NCBI RefSeq assembly: GCF_036669915.1
Contig: NC_089316.1
Span: 5,992,271-6,056,270, forward strand
From: Pocillopora verrucosa
Lineage: Eukaryota; Cnidaria; Anthozoa; Scleractinia; Pocilloporidae
Reading direction: 5' to 3'
DNA length: 64,000 nt
Every line of letters begins with the position of its first letter. The stretch's first letter is position 1. The position numbers and the translations under genes were made by a program. A model generated the notes under the pieces. The model did no database searches. It saw only the letters and a program-made list of their open reading frames with translations, and was not told the origin of the DNA. Positions 24,390 through 35,663 of the stretch are shown piece after piece.

Positions 24390-25152
24390 GTTGTGACATT
24401 TCAGGCGTCTGTTTTTTTCTAATGGTAATATTATATTCGCTCTTTTCTTTGCAAGAGGCGATCTGATGAAATCGAAGATCCTATTCCACTTTGTTCTCGG
24501 TTTGGTAGGTTTCTTTCATTTGAAAGCAAGCTCAATCAAGTTCTCGCGCACGACATTTCCTAGAACTGATAGTCGTCGAACAGAAACACATACAAATGTC
24601 ACACTTTTGTTAAAATATTTTCAGTTTAGAACATCCTGTTTGGTTGAATCCTGACATAAAACAAATTTTGCTTGGGACGCAGAGTGCAAGTTGATCAAAA
24701 GCTAGCTTGAAAATCAAGGGTACTTCTGAATAAGATCACAAACAATGCATTCAATACTTTCAGCTGTGGTAACTGTGTGGTCCGTACACATAAACCTTCA
24801 AGTATTCCGCTGTGACAAAAAACTGATGACAGACAGCATCACGTGAAAAGATCGCCTCTAACTACTAAGGTTTCTTTTTTAGAAGGACAGAAGCACGAAA
24901 ACCGAGAGGAAAATCTACCCTTGTTAGATGGTAAGTATATTAGAGAAATGCTAAAAACTACACGCCGACGGTAGAACTAATTACCGATGTCTTTATTATT
25001 GACACTGAATGATGCACGAAGCCGGATTATAGTAAACTCGTAAAGAATTTGAACTGCCTCCAACTTTGGATACAACTAACCGTAGCGCTCCTTCATTCCG
25101 CAGTTTTTTGAGGGCTGAAACGGTAAACAGCAAGGCACGCAGGGAAAACACC

Positions 25153-27594
25153 ATGGATATCAACGCACAGAAAACGAAAATTTCATCAAGTCAAAAACTT
25201 GGTGACTGTCTTCAAAAGGCTTCATCGTTGTTGTCTGTTGCGGCCATTCTGATGACGGTGTCTCTCTTTGTTAGATCGGAGACAAACACAAAAATGCTGG
25301 ATTCAAAATTTACTCTGAAAATTCAAGAAATGGGGGATGCTCTCGAATCTGTGAGGGCTGCTTGCCAAGTTCTTCGTGAAGACCAAGACATTTCAAACGG
25401 TAGGTAATTTAGTATAAAATTTTCTTAACAACTGCGCGTCGCTTGAACTCGAACTGTCCTGGATCCATACGAAAGTAAGCCGGGCGCACTCAGTTGCCAC
25501 CGCTTTTACTCAAAGCAAACAGTGGATAACCAAGCCCATACGTTTGATGGACTTCAGAAAATCCACCTAATGAGATGTTTGTGGATTACATTTTAATGTA
25601 AATCAGGCCATGAACAGCTGAAATGTATTCGGGCATTTCTATTGATTGCGATATGTTGAGAGAAGTTTTGACAACACAGATTTGACCTTAATCAGAAACT
25701 TGACCCGTTTCTTGAAACAAGTCACGACTGCATATTGTATACTTATCTTTCAATAGATTTTTTCAAACGAATCAGTGGCTTCTCTTTGACTCGTCCTCTG
25801 CTGAAAAGGATTTAAACAAAAGATTTCCGAACAAAATACGTAGCAAAAAAGGTGTTTTCCTTGTTTCGGTCATGGAATAAAAAGCACTTTGTGAAGCTTA
25901 AATCTGATATAATCAATGTTAAAAAAAAAAAACAAAAACAAAAACAAAACAAAAAGATTAACCCTTGCCGTTTTCTCTAGGTAGGAAACAAGACGTCAAA
26001 ATTGTACGCCGCAGCTTAACGACCAACCGGAGCGACTCAGTTAATCAAGCAGAGGCCGACACTGGTTTCAGGAAGTACATGACCTCTCTTGTAACTGAGT
26101 CCATAGGGACTTACTGCCTCTCCCCTGGTAAAGTCTGCGTGGCAGGGCCTCGGGGACCAAGGGGAATTCCGGGAAATCGCGGTAAACGAGGTCCAAGGGG
26201 ATCTAAAGGAAAAACGGGAGGGAAAGGCATTATGGGATCACCCGGCAAATCTGGAAAACCGGGAATGAAAGGAGATGTTGGAAATCCTGGAATGAAGGGA
26301 GAAAAGGGTATGAATCAAGAGCTATTGACACTTTATTTCTGTCTTTCCTTATTTATAATAGTCATTGTCATTAGGAACAAAATAAGTGGAAATTTTGTTG
26401 GAATCTAAAACCACAATTGCAAGATTGAAACAAAATGATGATTAGCGTCTCTTGATTGAGACGTAATGTTATCTATTACAAGAAATGTATCTTTAACTTG
26501 TGGAAAAATATTTCACCAAGTTCTATATGCCGGTTAATTTTTTATTCTTGGGAAGGAATTTGGTCGTAATCTATAAGTCTAATATAGTTAACAAATTTAG
26601 CTTTGAATAACAAGTTTCTGATACGATGCCAAGGCTAGCAAAATCTCAAAAAAACAAGAAAAATCTAGAGGTTCATTGTCGAGTACAAATCTATCATAGT
26701 GTAAAATTGATGCAATCTGCGCCTCCTCGCACGGCTGGGCGGCCAGTATCTTCCACAGAAGGTGTGATGGGAAACGGAATACAGTTTCCATCATAAAAGT
26801 TGGACAGTACGTGTTTGGAGGATACACGGACGTTCCATGGGGTAAAAGAATATCTTTTCCTTATTCTCTGCTTTGATTGTAATCTAGTGACATAAAGGTT
26901 TATCTAAAGTAACAATCTAACCTAAGCTTTTACATCCTTACCCCAAAAAATGATCGAACAAGTTATAAATTCATGAAAGGAAAAAGAATTAAGTAGTCAA
27001 AACGTATGAAAATGTTTCTCTCGGTTTTCTTTAATGTGACTATCAAGTTTTTGTTTAAAAAAAAATTTAGAACCTAAGGGAAGAAAACTTATTCTTCGCC
27101 AATCTTTAAAGGCCAGTTAGCTTTCTATCAGGTCCTCACTATTAGAGTTGCGGCATACCGAAACACGTCGTATTTCCCAAAGAATTAAACGACTGGAAAA
27201 GTTGTCGGAGTTTTTCTTTTCCCATGTTCTAAGGAACTTAAAATTCAATGTATAATATGTTTATTCCACATCTTATTCTTCAGAGTCTAGTGGTCGCTGG
27301 ACAGGTACTTCCAAGGCGTTCATATTTTCTCTCCGAAATAAAGAAGGATTGGCACCATTCAAGAGCCTGGTTACTACGCCTAAATATGCTATTCACAGGA
27401 GTTCAAGCAATGGGCTCACATTCGGTAGAGGACACGACATTGTTATTAGAGATAATGCAAACAGTAACACAAACTCCTACACATTCTTTGGCGATTCTTA
27501 TTCAATCCCAAGTGGTATAAAGGACCAAAAAACAATCCTGGCTGGGACTTATAGCTTCACACCTGATGAGGTGGAGGTTTTCTATCTTGGTTGA
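25153..27594 (+). pseudogene. A4: internally deleted collagen-TLDc gene lacking both Ig exons
   Basis: Exon 1 (25153-25399), the collagen exon (25981-26307) and the last TLDc exon (27284-27594) are intact. A deletion joins the intron after the collagen exon directly to the middle of the first TLDc exon at 26719-26723. Ig1, Ig2, their introns and the start of TLDc are gone. The rest of that TLDc exon (26724-26841) keeps its donor but has no acceptor. If it is skipped, the collagen exon can splice to the last exon in frame (phase 1 to phase 1), giving a 294-residue protein with anchor, collagen and half a TLDc. Half a TLDc is unlikely to fold, so this is called a pseudogene, although expression cannot be excluded. 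Upstream of the ATG, a short intron-like segment present in A1-A3 is also missing. Confidence 0.75.
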
Positions 27595-28713
27595 ATCAAC
27601 ACTGCTATATCATAATTCCACCACAAATCCCGGTAAAATAGTGTCATACTTCGATTTAATTTACCTATTGGCTTTATCAGCTGAAAAGCAGACCTTTTAA
27701 AACTAATCTCAAACACTGATGTTTTATTATTTAGCAGAAGGGCGATTTTGTTTGCTTTTCCTCCAAATATTGCAAGGTAAAAAAATTTAAGGAGCTTCAC
27801 CCGACGGTAGTTTATAAATCTTGACTTTTGCATGATGAGTAAAATTCGTGAGGTTTGTCAGTGATACAAATTTTTTTGCCTTATTTAGATATAAGAAACG
27901 AAAATATTCCCATAACTTCCAAAGAATTTATTCTTGAATGAGACAGATAGTTCAACAATTTTCCAAGATGTAGGAGATTTTATTCCACAAAACCGAGATA
28001 ATATGCAAAGAACGAGATTCCAATCTCAGAAGTCACTTGATTCGATTACGTAATGCAAAGGAGGAAAGGTACAACTCGCGACCAAACTCCTATTTTTAAC
28101 TTTAGATAAGTATAACTAAGTTGTCTTCAGTCATTCCTAAGGACGATATCGAAGTTTGAGATAAGTTCCTTAAAATAGTCGTGAACGATAATAAACCGAG
28201 TTTTTATGAATACCGCTAAGGTTGAGATGCAATCAAAGTCGAAGACGGGCTGAAGAGAATAAGGGATAACACTCTTTTGCCGCATTCAGTTTCATAAATA
28301 CCATTTCCTTAATATCTTACTCAAGAGGTCAAATTTCAGCAACCGATGTTGCTACGGCCTGTATGAGCAAACTTGAAAATGCAATGCCACTTTATTTACA
28401 ACCTTTTACGATTCAACTACAGCAGAATCAGTACAGGAGAATGGTTTCTTCTTCGTTCCAGTTACTTCTATCTCTATAGTTTCCTTTTAGTAAGTCATAT
28501 GTTCTTAAATTTCTGTCCTACCACTGCGCTAACTAAATAAGCCCCCCCCCCCACCTCCTCGATTAAGCGCCCTGAAATTTGAAATGAGCGCCTGAGCGCT
28601 AATTCGATGATCCGTTATGCGTAGCTTTGAATACATTTGGTGTAAAATGAATAGAAAAATCGCAAATGAGAGATACAATCATAAAAAAGAGTTGAATAGG
28701 CTCCCTCGCTATA
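27595..28713. other. A4-B1 spacer, containing the array boundary
   Basis: A-type 3' flank continues to about 28255 (GAAGACGGGCTGAAGAGAAT) and then stops. Short pieces that match the later A spacer follow (for example TTTTTACGATTCAACTACAGCAGAATCAG), then a segment with GATTAAGCGCCCTGAAATTT and GAGCGCCTGAGCGC (28559-28601) that looks like a dispersed repeat, then the B leader. No gene is supported. Confidence 0.45.
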
Positions 28714-28909
28714 GGTTGTAACATTTCAGGCGCCTGTTTTTTTTAATGGTAATATAATATTCGCTGTTTTCTTTGCAAGAAGCAATCTTGTGAAATCAAG
28801 GATCATATTCCACTTTGTTCTCGGTTTGGTAGGTTGTTCTCATTTGAAAGCAAGCTTAATCAAGTTCTCGCGCACGACATTTCTTAGAATTGATAATCGT
28901 TGAACAGAA
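28714..28909 (+). promoter_or_regulatory. B-type leader upstream of B1
   Basis: The block from GTTGTAACATTTCAGGCGCC to the start codon is shared with B2 (38750-38944), with the relic at 1518-1724, and with the first part of the A2-A4 leaders. It runs directly into the ATG, so it is probably proximal promoter plus 5' untranslated region. No core promoter element is certain. Confidence 0.45.
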
Positions 28910-31900
28910 ATGGACGTACACGTAGATGAAACAAAAGTGAGTCATTCAAAGAAATGCAATAATCTTCACAAGGCTTCCTTGGTGTTGTCAGTTCTTGCAA
29001 TTCTCCTAACAATTGCGCTGTTCCTAAGAATGGAGATCAGCACGCAAATGTTGGAAGTTAAGGTCACCCTTGAAATCCAAGAGATCAAGGAAACTCTGAA
29101 ATCGGTAAAAGATGCTCGCTTCCCCAACCGTGTAAACGACCATCTTGATGCTTCAAGTGGTAGGTGGTATAACTTTTATATATTTTCTCTTACTGCTGTA
29201 AGATTCCTGTACGTCATTATCGAGGCAGTTTGTATCATCAGCCATAATATTGGTAATAATCTCAGAAATGATACACAGGCTGTGCATCTTTGCTGTCAGT
29301 GTTGATTTAGCAATAACGTATCACCTTATGCATATGGATATAATGATTCAAAATCCACTCTCACTCAATTCCAGAGATCGTTCTGGGCTTAAAGCCAGAT
29401 ATTTGCATTGGAGGAAATTCTTTTCCTTTTTTTTTTACTTTTGGTAGAATCTTACGTAATCTTGACTCTTCATGGTGCACAATTTGAGGGAATTTGTCAA
29501 TAGATATTCAAGTTATAATTGTGACCTGAAAGTCATAGAATTATCTGCGATGCAAACGTGCGATTCCTTCTAAATCTATGAGATAACAAACAGCAAAATA
29601 GCGCTGGAGGGATTAGGAGATAAGGCAGTGCGGGAGCGGATCTAGAACAGTCATCACTCATGCTACTTTCCGACTTACAGACAGACCTTTGGTGACCTTG
29701 ATCAAAGTTTGGTCCAGTTTATATTACAACCAGTCTCCTTTGCATGCAGCTAGATTCGACTTTAGTTCCACTTCAGAAGGAAGATTTCTGGCAAGGATAT
29801 TTTCATCATTAAGCTTACTTGGACCATGTGAATACCTCTGATGTCTCTTATCCTCCTCTTTTTTTTTCTCTCTTTAGTCAGCACAAATACTTATCTAGGT
29901 CAACTTATTCAAATATCCTGCATGGCTCAGTAACCACATTAGTGGCATGTTTTGGTGCGTTTTTCACACGTAGAACGGGATAAAAATTAAAAGGTCGGTA
30001 GCAGGCCTTTCTTATACCTAATGAATCACTACCACAGAAGTTATACCGAATTTTTCGCTTTTACTTTTAAAGGCTCATCTTTAAAGATGGCCTCGGGTCA
30101 CGCGATAGGACATAATTGGAGCTAATCCGCGTCACTAAAGGCCACAGCCAGAGCAACCTCTATAAAAACACTTATACCTAAAAATACTTATCTGTCGTGA
30201 TGAAGAACTGCAAGTCTTTGTTTCTTTTCCCAAAATAGTTATTTGATCTCTTCTTGGTCAGCCCTACTCAACCAGTCGTTCGGCTTAACCAGAACTTTAT
30301 TTAAGATTTAGATGTGCCCAAACACAAAAGCATTCATATTGCAATAATTCTAATGAATTCGTCATAGATTGTGGCGTAGCCACGTACGGAAGTTAACAAG
30401 AAATCCCTTTTTTTTTTTCAAGTCATCAAGTACAACAGTAAAATTGTCCGCCGAAGTTTAAGTGCCCAGCGCAACGTTTCTGGCGATTCAGAAGAAGCTG
30501 ATACTGCAATAAAAAAGTACATGGCATCTCTTATCACTGAATCTATCGAGTCTTATTGTCAACCCACGAAGAAATTGTGTATGGCAGGTCCCCCTGGACC
30601 AGAGGGAATTCCAGGAAAGGACGGTATAGAAGGTCCAGAGGGCCGCCCTGGAAAACCTGGATTGCGAGGAGACCCTGGGGTAGATGGAATAAAGGGAGAT
30701 GCAGGAAACCCAGGAATCAAAGGCCAAAAAGGTGCCCTAAATATCAGATCGAGTTCTTTTTTTAACAAGATAAGAATAATGTATTTGACGTATTTTTGCT
30801 TGTTGCTATAAAAAAAGGTTTGCAGGTTATTCGGTCACATTTATTACCATTTTATAGTGAAGTGCAAAAATTTATCAAACTTTTCCGATTTCACTCCACA
30901 ATCCTCATCCACACCCGTAAACCTGTGGCTGACCATTTATTAGCATTTAAGGAGAATATATTTGAAACAGTTGTCTTTTTTTATTACAAAGCTGCTCAGA
31001 GAGTCGCGCAGTGTAAGAATTTGCCAATTTTTTTTATCAGAATTGGATGATCAACTCCTTGAATCTCGCGAGATCTTATATTGGAAATACTGAATTCACC
31101 GATCCCTTATCAGAATCATATCGCTGATGTCGAAGCTTAAATAGAATCAAACTCACGACCTAAATTTTTTACTTCCTTTTTTTTATAAGGAGACACAGGC
31201 TTTCCTGGAAATCCAGGACCTAAAGGTGAACCAGGGGAGTCTATTTTTGCTCCAGATATAAATGTATCTCCTGCGTCGCTCACAGTCACAGAGAAACAGA
31301 CCGCCACGTTTAACTGCTCAGCTGATGGTAATCCAAAACCCAGAGTAACTTGGAGTAAAGTTAATAAAACGGGAATGGAGAATTTGGACAGCCACGGCAA
31401 TGAACTTCAGATCAGGAATGTTGAGTATAATGACTCGGGGAGTTACGTTTGCATGGCTGAAAATGTATTAGGAAAAGTGCAGAAAGAAGTAACGCTTTTT
31501 GTGGAAGGTGAGATACAACCTTTGACACGCCAAATACATTTTAAAAGCCTCAGATGTAAAGTAACAGACTTTAGGAGACTTCCAGTTTACACAGCTTTGA
31601 ATCGAGCATTTCCAATTTTTCAACCCTTCGGGAAGTTATTTGAAACAGTTATCACTGATTTCTTTTTTGGTCATTCAAATTTACTTCTTTGTTAGTTTCG
31701 CCTTCAATTTAGTAAAGAATGATATTCGTTCAGGTTCCCTATAATCTGAAATCTTCCTTTCAGTCTTCCTTTGGCACAAATGTCAAATGTTTTAAAGTTT
31801 TACGACTTGTCTACGACGATATGAACTTAAGTTTATATACTTTCTTTTTCATTAATCTAGTGCCTCCGGAGTTCACAAAGAGACCAGATCGGTTTCTAAG

Positions 31901-33576
31901 AGTAATGGGAAAGTCGGACGCCTCAATCCCTTGCCGAGCATTTGGCTTTCCTCCACCGACGATTGTCTGGTCAAGAGGCCTATTATCCTTACCAAAAGGC
32001 CGAACTTCTGTTACAAATCACAACTTGACCATCTCCAACTTCAGTCCTGAAGATGCCGGTGTTTATCAGTGCAAAGCGGGCAACAAACTTGGCATTATTA
32101 GTGCGTTGACAACCTTGAATTACGTCCCACCAGGTCAGGAGCAAATAGTTAATTTCAGCCATCCATTAATTAATCCATCTTTTCGTTCATACAGACAAAC
32201 ACAACGTCCAAAATTTTCTTTTTCTTTTTATTCAAACGAAGCGAAGAGTTCACCTGCAAATCACATATTCATCGCTGTCAATCATCTTCCTCTGAATAAA
32301 TCATTTCTTCGTGTGTCCAAACTGTGATTTCATTAACGCGGTCAGAGTCGTGAGGTTTTTAGTTGGCAAAGTCACAGTGATTAAAATGCGTTCTTTCCTT
32401 GCTTGATGAATGTGGGAATCGCTCGCCTCTATATGGGACAAACCTGGTGTGTTCCCTCATACTACTCATGGATGACATGTTTGCTGTGACGGTGATCATC
32501 AGTTTTTATGATATTGTGCAACAAAATGAAAGAAAAACAAAAAGGAATTGTCGTTAACTGTGTGCAAAATGGTTTCTTTCCTTCCTTCTCTCCCTCTCTT
32601 TCTTAACTTTCCACCTCGTTGCTCATTGCACTTTTGCAAATTTTAAATATAAAAGCCGAAACATAAAAGCCGGTTGTGTTTGTGTTAAATTATAGAGTCC
32701 TGGATGAATTCAGCAATAATAGGGGGAAACGCCCTCTATCAGACTCAACTTCACGAGTTCTTGACGCCCGCAGTCGGAAGTCATCCTCAGTGGCTGCTGT
32801 GTTTCCGCGCTTGTACTCACGGCTGGGCGGCCAGTACCTTCCACAGCAGATGTGATGGGAAGCGGAACACGGTCACTATCATAAAAGTAGGACAGTACGT
32901 GTTTGGAGGATATACGGACATTCACTGGGGTAAATGAAATATTTTTACTAATTGGCATCTTTGCTATGCCAATCTCTTATTCTTTACAAAAAATAGCCAT
33001 GCTTGGCTAAATAGCACTCAAATGCATATTATTATTATTATGTATTTCGAAAAAGTTTTCGCGTTTTTTTTTTTCGGTTTTTGTGTGCGATTGATGACCA
33101 TTTCTGATGACGAATATGAGCTCTAGTTACAGAGCCTGGTTGGAGCAGATAGATTGAGACCCAATGCGAACTTGACTGAGTGAGTCCCTCAAATAAGAAA
33201 GGATATTGAAAGGATATGACTCATGCAAAAATATTTATTTTATTTGCTAGAATCTAGTGGTGGATATGGTTACACTTCCAAAGCTTTCATATTTTCTCTC
33301 CGTAATACAAGAGGACTGAAACCATTTAAAAGCATGGTGAAACAGCCACAATATGCCATTTACAAGCAGTCCGCCTATGGCCCAACATTTGGCTCCAGCC
33401 ACAACATCCACATTGCTAGCAACGCCAACATCGGTTTAGAATCATACACCAAATTTAATGGATACAGCTCTGGATCCTACTCGTCCATTCCGGGTAGTAG
33501 CTGGAGCCGATCTACTATCTTAACTGGAAGTCAGAACTTCCAAATTGCTGACTGGGAGGTCTTTTATGTGGATTGA
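28910..33576 (+). CDS. B1: type II membrane collagen-Ig-Ig-TLDc protein
   Basis: Six exons: 28910-29159, 30423-30731, 31190-31507, 31861-32133, 32696-32929, 33251-33576; all introns phase 1, 569 residues. The signal anchor is at about 22-39, followed by a stalk with heptad-like spacing ([19 protein letters not shown]), the dibasic site IVRRS, a Cys pair ([10 protein letters not shown]), then about 21 Gly-X-Y triplets with several Glu and Asp ([12 protein letters not shown]), unlike the basic rods of A and C. Ig1 and Ig2 carry the normal Cys/Trp/Y-x-C set. TLDc spans the last two exons (about 384-569): [33 protein letters not shown]. It is the paralogue of B2, with the last exon strongly diverged. 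C1 starts about 1.4 kb downstream on the same strand. Ligand and function are unknown. Confidence 0.83.
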
Positions 33577-34729
33577 CTCTTCCAATGGATGATTGATTAT
33601 CCCACTTTGGATCTAATTTTAAATCTCTTTTAATTTACGCTGAGTAGGCGCTCAAGTTATTCTTATCTTCATCTTGATACACGGGGGAGAGGAGTAGAGG
33701 CCCCCACCCATAATTCTGTGAGGATGCCTCTCTCCTGTTCCCGCATGATTTTGAGTTTAAGCCATATAATAATTAAATGCAGAAGGTGCAAAATGTGACT
33801 TTTAGAGACTTAATCAGTTGGAGACGACAATTAAAGAAGGCAAAGAGTATCTATATTGTGCACCTAAAGGAAAAGGTACAAGATATAGGGGGCATGTAGA
33901 CAAGGGAAATCAAATTTAGGCTAAAAGGGTAATATCTGTGTCAGCACAATCTGTTTTAAATGTATTAAACCTTGTTTTAAGCCACGTTTTACATTATTTC
34001 CCTCGGTCAGAAAAGCCATACACATGATCAATTCTTGCAAAGCAGAAGAAATAACATTTCCTTTGACTAAACCAAGCAGGTTTGCACCTGCTGCTCGATT
34101 AATCTTTGAGACATTTTCCTAACAAGAGGCCAATTCAAAAGTGTAAAACTCCTCAAGAATACCTTCTTAGCCTGAATATCTCGCCTTTTTCCCATACCGT
34201 GCCCTCATAGAGGACGATCCATGCACTGAGGTTTGTATTAGATATCAATTGCTCACCAAGAACGAACATTTATCGTTCATGATTTCCAATTTTTCCCTAT
34301 TCCCCCAAGCGATATTATTTCCTGTAGATTTTGTACATCTAGGTTTGTGTACATTCAAATAAACAACCTAAATTTCCTATGCTTACCATTGTCAATACAT
34401 GTTCCGTTTTAGTTTAGGTAACTCCTTCGGAAATTATCTTCCCACGCGATCCGTTATTTGAGAATTTCTTTCAATCAACAACAATATCTTTGGTTTAAAT
34501 CGTGCCACCACACTCGAAATATTGCGTGACACAGCACCTAAAACATCCCTTAATGCTTTTTAGTGTTCTCCGGTGTTGAAGTGATTCGTTGTGGACTCGT
34601 AAACTGAATATGTGACACAAAGGACCCTTTTTACAGTTTTTCTATTTTATCAAATATTCACTTAAATGTTGCGAGAGTTATTCAAATGTGCGTCATGATC
34701 CTAAAATTTCGCTTGTTTACCTGTAAAAT
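33577..34729. other. B1-C1 spacer, no gene
   Basis: This is the 3' flank of B1 and the 5' flank of C1. It aligns with 43600-44575 but with more mismatches and several deletions in the second copy up to about 34440; after that the two are nearly identical again. No coding exon is supported. Confidence 0.45.
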
Positions 34730-34870
34730 GAAAATTGATAATTTTGCTGAAATTGTAATAGGTACGATTATAAAGAAGGTCGTCTTAGACAGAAACACGT
34801 ATCAATGTCAGGCCTCTGTTTGAAATATGTCCAGTTTAGAACATCCTGTTTATCTGAAACCCCACATAAA
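34730..34870 (+). promoter_or_regulatory. Leader upstream of C1
   Basis: It contains ATTTTGCTGAAATTGTAATA (34741-34760) and GTCCAGTTTAGAACATCCTG (34828-34847), the same ordered pair as upstream of A1. It is repeated before C2 at about 44576-44715. An inverted copy of the first part lies in the first C1 intron (35720-35775). Confidence 0.42.
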
Positions 34871-35605
34871 ACCCCTCGGTTATGTTTCAAGCCATTGTTC
34901 GCCAGCCCTAAATCCTTACATCTGTTTCAAAAGAGATGGTCTCAAAGATGGAGTCCAAAGCGAATAATAATTCGCATGTTTTCCTGTTTGGCTTCTCATT
35001 CAACTTAATTATCACGCTGGGCTCACTTGGTTTCACTTGTTATTCTCTGCAACGATTAGATTCGCGTTTGATGGCAGTTGAACAAAATTTACGGATGCCA
35101 AATCCTTCGTCTGAGCTTGGAAATGGCGTAAATCCTCTGCCTACAATTACTCATCCTCGTCCAAGCGGAGCGCAAATGGAGGAAATTGTTCGCGTGAGAA
35201 GAGCTTCAGATAGATCATCCTTGTGCCGCAAGTGTAGCAACGTCTGTGCCAAGTCGAATGGAAATCGAAGCGTAAGTGCTATCTCTCAGTTTTATACAAC
35301 TGTATAAACCAATCTTGCCGAAGAACCGCTTATAACTGGAGCAAAATCTCATATTTATGTTTCCTGACCTTGGGAGTTCTTTAAAATGCATGGAAATAGC
35401 TTACTCTATCTATGCTAGATGCGACAAAGCGAATGACGCGGGGCTAACGCTCGAAAAATCAGCTTTAGAAACTCTTTACGGAGGCGGCCAATTTGAATTA
35501 TCGAAGCAATTGGTTAAACCAAATTACGATGAGATATTTGCACACTAAAAGTAACCCATTCCTATTGAAGAGTTTCAGAATATCATACAAATAAACAAAT
35601 ACAAT

Positions 35606-35663
35606 ACAAATCCAAATAATGATTAGTGTGACAGTCACAATAATCATTATTATTTGGATTTGT
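35606..35663. repeat. Long hairpin in C intron 1 (MITE-like)
   Basis: ACAAATCCAAATAATGATTA pairs with TAATCATTATTATTTGGATT-TGT across a loop that is itself palindromic (TGTGAC A GTCACA), giving a stem of about 26 bases with one 3-base bulge. The same structure is at 45451-45508 in C2. A second perfect palindrome, TTTAGCGTTACC G GGTAACGCTAAA, follows at 35785-35809. It may be a miniature inverted-repeat element. Confidence 0.6.

Larger units (their letters stand above)
2200..28250 (+). repeat. Tandem array of four type-A gene units (about 7.4 kb each)
   Basis: The A start codons lie at 2901, 10306, 17784 and 25153, spacings of 7405, 7478 and 7369 bases. Introns and spacers align as well as exons. 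Copies 1 and 3 are closest to each other (for example 5400-6100 with 20340-20900, and the whole 3' spacer), as are 2 and 4 (for example the intron after the collagen exon and the start of the last exon). The A1-to-A3 distance (14883) and the A2-to-A4 distance (14847) fit duplication of an A1-A2 dimer. Homology stops near 28255, within the spacer after A4. Confidence 0.9.

Noticed and set aside
28559..28601. Short direct repeats around AAGCGCC/GAGCGCC that could suggest a CRISPR-like or satellite array
   Set aside because: Only a few imperfect copies in a eukaryotic spacer; best read as a fragment of a dispersed element.
30559..30768. Minus-strand Gly/Pro-rich frames across the collagen exons (also 3878-4147, 36996-37394, 40584-40799, 46844-47164)
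   Set aside because: The reverse complement of Gly-Pro-Pro codons also reads as Gly/Pro-rich protein; these are shadows of the real + strand collagen exons.
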